Source: JABDGV01 sp964577935
GTDB taxonomy: Bacteria > Chlamydiota > Chlamydiia > Chlamydiales > FEN-1388
Direction of reading: 5' to 3'
NCBI GenBank assembly: GCA_964577935.1
Contig: CAZOAJ010000009.1
Coordinates: 1-64,000 of the forward strand
Length of the DNA: 64,000 bases
Shown: positions 59,851 through 64,000 of the stretch, in pieces
Layout of the letters: every line of letters begins with the position of its first letter
Numbering within the stretch: the first letter of the stretch is position 1
Notes under the pieces: model-generated
The model's database searches: none
Told to the model about the DNA's origin: nothing
Seen by the model: the letters and a program-made list of their open reading frames with translations, nothing else
Program-made: the position numbers and the translations under genes

Positions 59851-62457
59851 CTACAGTTGTTCAACCATGGATTGAAGGGCAAAAGGAATACCTTCAATTT
59901 TACCACCGGAACCCTGCGCCATATCTTTTCTGCCTCCGCCTTTTCCTGAAATAGCTGGTAGACCATTTTTCAAAAGACTCGATGCATCAACTAAAGCATC
60001 TTTTGGAACTCTCACAAGAAGTTGAGCTCGATCTCCATCTTCAACTCCAAGAAGAATTATACTTTGAGAAAAAGATTTAGCCAAAACCTCAGAGAGCTCT
60101 TTAATATCTGATCCAGAAGGAGCTATATGTTGTATATAAGAGATGCCGCTCGAGGAATTCTGAGGCGAAAGGGACTTAGATATTTCCTGAAGTCGTCTAC
60201 TCTCAAAAGTTTTAAGTTTTTGCTCTACGAACGACTTCTCTTCCAAAAGTTTTTGGAGCTGCTCTTGAATTTTTGGCTCAAGGCATCCGAGTTGTTTGGA
60301 TATTGAAGCAAGGAGTTGATCAGAGGCATAGGCATGATTTTCTGCATCAACACCTGTTACAGCCTCAATTCTTCTCGTTCCTGCAGCAATACTTGATTCC
60401 TTTGAAATTCTAAAATAGCCAATATTGCCTGTTCTTGAAGTATGTGTGCCTCCACAAAGCTCTTTTGAGTCTCCTGCATCTATAACTCGCACAATTGATC
60501 CATATTTTTCACCAAAGAACTGCTTGATATCTTGCCGATTACGAGCCTCTTCATAGGCAATTTCATACATATTTACAGGGCAATTTTCCCGAATTTTCTC
60601 GTTAACCAACCTTTCAATTTCGACAATTTCCGATGATGTCAGAGGTTTGTGATGACTAAAGTCGAATCGAAGACGATCTTGATCGACAACCGAGCCTGCC
60701 TGCCTTGAATGCTCTCCTAAAACAGCATGAAGCGCCCAATGGAGAAGGTGTGTAGCTGTATGATTGCACTCAATTTTATTTCGTCTCTCTTTATCAATAG
60801 ATGCCATAAGGGGACTATTAACTTTGAGAAAGCCTCGCTTGAGAATTCCTCGATGAGCTATAAAACCTTTGTAGGGAGAAAAGCACTTATGAACATCAAA
60901 TGAGCCGTTAATCGACTCCAAAAAGCCCGTATCTCCGACTTGTCCACCCATTTCCGCGTAAAATGGTGTTTCAGCAAGAAACACATCCGCTTCTTCACCT
61001 TCAGCAATTTCTTGAACAAATTCACCCTTTGAAAGGATTCCTAGGACAACAGTGGAATAGGGATCTTTTGTCGTTCGTATAAAGGAGTTTGGCCCCCACT
61101 GAGAAAGAAGTTCCTCAAAGAACGAGTTCTCAACGATTTGATGAGATTCTTTCGAGCTGGCTTTTGATCGCTGCTTTGCATCTTTCTCTAGGTTATTGTA
61201 CCTATCTAAATCGACACGTATGTCCGAATCAATTGCAATAAGCTGGATTTCTTCAATAGGAAGTCCATAAGTATCTTTGAGCTTAAATGCATCATCACCC
61301 GATATGACACCACTTGCCACCGACCGTTCTAAGACCTGAGCAAGAAGAGCTCCTCCTCGTTTAAGGGTCTTGAAGAACTGCTCCTCTTCACGCGTCAAGA
61401 TTTCTTTAATTCGAGCTTCAGCAATACTCAATTCTGGATATGTATCGCCCATGAGCGCAATAAGTGTTGGAATGAGGTTTGCCAAAAACGGAGCATCAAA
61501 TCCTAATTGCTTGCCATAGCGAACAGCACGCCGCAAAATCTTTCTGAGAACATAGCCTCGTTCAACGTTACTTGGCTGAGCCCCATCTGCTAATGCAAAG
61601 CAAAGAGTTCGAGTATGGTCTGCAATCACACGAAAGGCAGGGGCTTTCTTATGATCATTTCTATCATATACAATACCTGAGAGCTCTTCGACTTTGTGAA
61701 TCAACCCACGTAGAATATCTGTCTCAAAAACACTCTCTTCTCCTGCTATAAGAGACATGATCCTCTCAAGACCTGCGCCTGTATCGATAGATGGCTTTGG
61801 AAGAGGAGTGAGAGATCCATCAAGATTTTTGTTAAATTGCATGAAAACAAGATTCCAAAATTCAAGAAAACGCTCTCCGTTTGGGTCCTCAGCCGGGTTT
61901 TGCGCCTGAGACAACTTGTCGCCTCTATCGTAATAGAGTTCTGAACAAGGACCACAAGGACCGACATCGCCCATGGACCAGAAGTTATCCTTTTCTCCCA
62001 TCCTGGTTATCCGAGAAGCCGGAACATACTGCTGCCACAGTTCAAAAGCCTCATGATCATCTAAGAATACGGTGGGCCAGATTCGGTCCGGTTCGAACCC
62101 AAAAATCTTTGTTGAAACTTCCCAAGCACACCGGATTGCCTCTTTTTTGAAATAGTCACCAAATGAAAAGTTTCCGAGCATCTCAAAGAAAGTCAAATGT
62201 CTACTTGTATGTCCAACATTCTCTAAATCATTGTGCTTTCCTCCAGCACGAATACACTTTTGAGAAGTTGTGGCACGCTTGTAATCTCGAAACGCTTTTC
62301 CGAGGAAGAGATCTTTAAATTGATTCATCCCGGCGTTTGTAAACAAGAGAGTAGGATCTTCAAAAGGAATGACAGCGGATGAAGGCACGACCGTATGCCC
62401 TTGAGCTCGAAAATAGTCTAAAAATTGTGTCCGGATTTCTTTGGATGTTTTTTTCAT
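59851..62457 (-). CDS. alaS: Alanyl-tRNA synthetase
   Basis: 868 aa, full length. Class II core: FTNAGMNQFKDLFLG, KCIRAGGKHNDLENVG, RHLTFFEMLGNFSFGDYFK, GPCGPCSELYYDRG and DTGAGLERIMSL. The editing domain follows with HTATHLLHWALHAVLG and CGGTHTSRTGNIGYF, carrying the zinc-binding His and Cys residues. The C-Ala domain ends with AISGKGGGRKDMAQGSG, as expected. It charges tRNA-Ala. ATG 62457 begins the conserved KEIRTQFLDYFRAQGH segment. Upstream of mfd on the same strand. Confidence 0.97.
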   Translation of the reverse strand: MKKTSKEIRTQFLDYFRAQGHTVVPSSAVIPFEDPTLLFTNAGMNQFKDLFLGKAFRDYKRATTSQKCIRAGGKHNDLENVGHTSRHLTFFEMLGNFSFGDYFKKEAIRCAWEVSTKIFGFEPDRIWPTVFLDDHEAFELWQQYVPASRITRMGEKDNFWSMGDVGPCGPCSELYYDRGDKLSQAQNPAEDPNGERFLEFWNLVFMQFNKNLDGSLTPLPKPSIDTGAGLERIMSLIAGEESVFETDILRGLIHKVEELSGIVYDRNDHKKAPAFRVIADHTRTLCFALADGAQPSNVERGYVLRKILRRAVRYGKQLGFDAPFLANLIPTLIALMGDTYPELSIAEARIKEILTREEEQFFKTLKRGGALLAQVLERSVASGVISGDDAFKLKDTYGLPIEEIQLIAIDSDIRVDLDRYNNLEKDAKQRSKASSKESHQIVENSFFEELLSQWGPNSFIRTTKDPYSTVVLGILSKGEFVQEIAEGEEADVFLAETPFYAEMGGQVGDTGFLESINGSFDVHKCFSPYKGFIAHRGILKRGFLKVNSPLMASIDKERRNKIECNHTATHLLHWALHAVLGEHSRQAGSVVDQDRLRFDFSHHKPLTSSEIVEIERLVNEKIRENCPVNMYEIAYEEARNRQDIKQFFGEKYGSIVRVIDAGDSKELCGGTHTSRTGNIGYFRISKESSIAAGTRRIEAVTGVDAENHAYASDQLLASISKQLGCLEPKIQEQLQKLLEEKSFVEQKLKTFESRRLQEISKSLSPQNSSSGISYIQHIAPSGSDIKELSEVLAKSFSQSIILLGVEDGDRAQLLVRVPKDALVDASSLLKNGLPAISGKGGGRKDMAQGSGGKIEGIPFALQSMVEQL

Positions 62458-62540
62458 AGCAGAAGATTTGGGTATGTCTTTTTTTTCTAATCTGTTTAAC
62501 CATCATAAATGTTCTAAAAATAAACCTCGAGAAACGATGA

Positions 62541-63428
62541 TCATAGAATTCCTGTATTTCCTACATAGGCTTCTATGTCGCTCCTTGATGAAAGAGTAAA
62601 CCTTCCTACACACTTGATTGAACGAGCAGTCTGGGAGAGAATTTCTGATCCAGACTCTAGAAGGGATAAAATTTGTTCACCCAAGCCCTGAACTTTGAGA
62701 AGAGAACAAGCATTGAGAAAAACAGATTTATTATCCGATACAAAACGAGCAAATATTTTTGGCTCGCTCTCAAGACTACCTATGATTTTCTCTAAATTTG
62801 GCAGAAGTTGAAAGCATTCCCATGAGGTGGATGCATACACTATAGCATCATAGAGATCTAAAAGCTGAGATGAAAGTGTCAATAAGGCTTGAATCAACTC
62901 CAAAAGACGAATTACGATCCACCTTAACCTGAAGGCAACTAATGCAAATATCTTTGGGAGCAAGCGATTGACTTCTGTCGACCAAGGAAGATCAAAAATT
63001 TCATCATTCTTGAGACTTTCCTCTTGCAAGAAGGCGTGAGCTGCAGGAAGTTTCCCCATGACTTCATTTTTTAACCTATCGAAAGCACTGCCCATAACTC
63101 GGACTTGCCCTTGAATTTGAAGTAGAATCCGCCCCAGATGAGCGGCTTTAACAGCAACCTGAACAAATGGGGCTTGTTGATAATGAGAAAGAGCTAGCCC
63201 AACATATGAAGCATAATGGTTTTGCTGGACCTGAATACACTCCTCAATCCTCCTGAAGACAAAGTGCGCGACATGAAGACATTTCAAAGTCATCTTCAAA
63301 GATTCCGGAAGCCTGAGAACGCTTGATACATACTCATCAAAGGCAGGAAGGGGAAGCTGTATAATCTCAACAGGAAGATATTGTCCTGCACCGTAAATGC
63401 GATGAGCAAATGACCAAACAGAAGACAT
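62541..63428 (-). CDS. Unidentified helical protein
   Basis: 295 aa; no family recognised. Almost all predicted helix with several amphipathic or moderately hydrophobic stretches (RLRWIVIRLLELIQALLTLSSQLLDLYDA near residues 162-200) but no clear signal peptide. A membrane-associated role is possible. It lies upstream of alaS on the same strand with an 83-base gap. It may be an unnamed chlamydia-specific protein. Confidence 0.6.
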   Translation of the reverse strand: MSSVWSFAHRIYGAGQYLPVEIIQLPLPAFDEYVSSVLRLPESLKMTLKCLHVAHFVFRRIEECIQVQQNHYASYVGLALSHYQQAPFVQVAVKAAHLGRILLQIQGQVRVMGSAFDRLKNEVMGKLPAAHAFLQEESLKNDEIFDLPWSTEVNRLLPKIFALVAFRLRWIVIRLLELIQALLTLSSQLLDLYDAIVYASTSWECFQLLPNLEKIIGSLESEPKIFARFVSDNKSVFLNACSLLKVQGLGEQILSLLESGSEILSQTARSIKCVGRFTLSSRSDIEAYVGNTGIL

Positions 63429-63523
63429 AAAGAAGACCCCTAAGGGAAATCGTCATTCTACACCGTAAAATAGAAAATTTGCTTTACTTTTTTACGCTCA
63501 GGTTATTGAAACAAAGCTTTTTA

Positions 63524-64000
63524 TTAACTTGTATGGCCTATCAAAAACATTGAATTACCCTCAGACTTATTCAGAGCTGGATTAATATTGAGCGCCTTTC
63601 CCATTTGTTCTCCAAGTGCCGATGACTTTGCACAATAATTTGCATTGCTTCTGGTTTGTGACAAACGGGTATAAATCATTGCCTCTGCATCAGTGAGTTT
63701 CTTTTCGATGACCATCAAGGCACTCACTGTCTCTTCCCTATACTCTTTCTTCAAAGCATGGATTTTATTGCAATACCCCTTTGCAATACCTCGGAAAAAG
63801 GAATTTTTTGCAATCAGCCCTTTTAACCCTCCTTGAATACGTGCCTCTTCCCATAAGTGATCTAGTTTTCGATCCAAAACACCTGCTACGTATTCAGCAA
63901 TCTCTATATTCACCGCATCGCCAAGAATTTCAAGATAGAGAAAGTCTCCTGCTCTGCAATAGATGGTACTTACAAAGAAAGTCCCCAAGATATTAGCAAT
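63524..64000 (-). CDS. DUF2786/DUF7168-type protein, partial at the 5' end
   Basis: The visible 158 residues are the C-terminal part of a gene that continues beyond the right edge: reading is open from base 64000 (ANILGTFFVSTIYCRAG), and TTG 63988 is only an internal codon. The pattern EIAEYVAGVLDRKLDHLW, SFFRGIAKGYCNKI and ALMVIEKKLTDAEAMIY resembles the domain that follows DUF2786 in proteins found in bacteria and phages (later named DUF7168), whose function is unknown. The first domain would lie outside the window. The similarity is from memory. Confidence 0.6.
   Translation of the reverse strand: MANILGTFFVSTIYCRAGDFLYLEILGDAVNIEIAEYVAGVLDRKLDHLWEEARIQGGLKGLIAKNSFFRGIAKGYCNKIHALKKEYREETVSALMVIEKKLTDAEAMIYTRLSQTRSNANYCAKSSALGEQMGKALNINPALNKSEGNSMFLIGHTS

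Noticed and set aside
1..64000. CRISPR array, insertion sequence or prophage
   Set aside because: No regularly spaced identical repeats, transposase, integrase or phage structural genes were found.

Overview
The window looks like chromosomal DNA of an environmental, non-Chlamydiaceae member of the order Chlamydiales (Waddlia, Parachlamydia or Criblamydia-like). The evidence is the gene content and local order, partly recalled from Chlamydia: rpsT, a coiled-coil gene and sigma-66 rpoD in one block; mfd next to alaS; amn next to efp; mcsA-mcsB; unlinked nqrA and nqrF; GTP-type PEPCK. It is richer than a Chlamydia genome: it has a mevalonate-pathway operon, a Trk potassium system, HtpG, a glutamine-dependent NAD synthetase, a CoiA-like protein and many exported or effector-like proteins. 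I see no phage, transposon, CRISPR array or rRNA. One tRNA gene, tRNA-Arg(ACG), is present.

Layout. 1-5 kb: end of an unknown gene, then on the minus strand trkA-trkH-prmA and a LicD-like protein. 5-11.4 kb (accessory): a 1389-aa secreted RHS/YD-repeat protein ending in a hydrolase-like domain, an unknown gene, and an FAD monooxygenase gene split by a frameshift at a six-base homopolymer. 11.5-14.5 kb: three overlapping GHMP-kinase genes for the lower mevalonate pathway. 14.6-20.3 kb: the tRNA, a metallo-beta-lactamase-fold hydrolase, mcsA with a catalytically degenerate mcsB, and a 903-aa coiled-coil protein carrying a zeta-toxin-like P-loop domain. 20.5-33.6 kb: mostly housekeeping (RluA-type synthase, enolase, peroxiredoxin, CocE-type hydrolase, S20, rpoD, DinG-type helicase, nqrA).

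33.7-46 kb: a 745-aa exported protein with an HELGH motif and an array of about 14-bp repeats in front of it, a conserved-looking small gene, an exported purple-acid-phosphatase-like protein overlapping htpG, then nqrF, an Rsm22-like methyltransferase, nadE and a Sel1/TPR-type repeat protein. 46.3-56.5 kb: four glycosyltransferase-type proteins (GT32-like, Stealth-type, two tandem GT25), all with N-terminal signal sequences. Among them lie a PEPCK that also has a signal-like N-terminus, amn, efp-epmA and a membrane protein. 56.5-64 kb: mfd, alaS, an unknown helical protein and a truncated DUF2786-like gene running off the end.

The metabolic genes fit a host-dependent bacterium with sodium-based respiration (Nqr), gluconeogenic PEPCK plus enolase, and isoprenoids made from mevalonate. 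The most unusual material is the set of Sec-exported or effector-like proteins: RHS-hydrolase, zeta-like protein, HELGH protein, exported glycosyltransferases and signal-bearing PEPCK. All functional calls rest on reading motifs by eye; no database search was possible.
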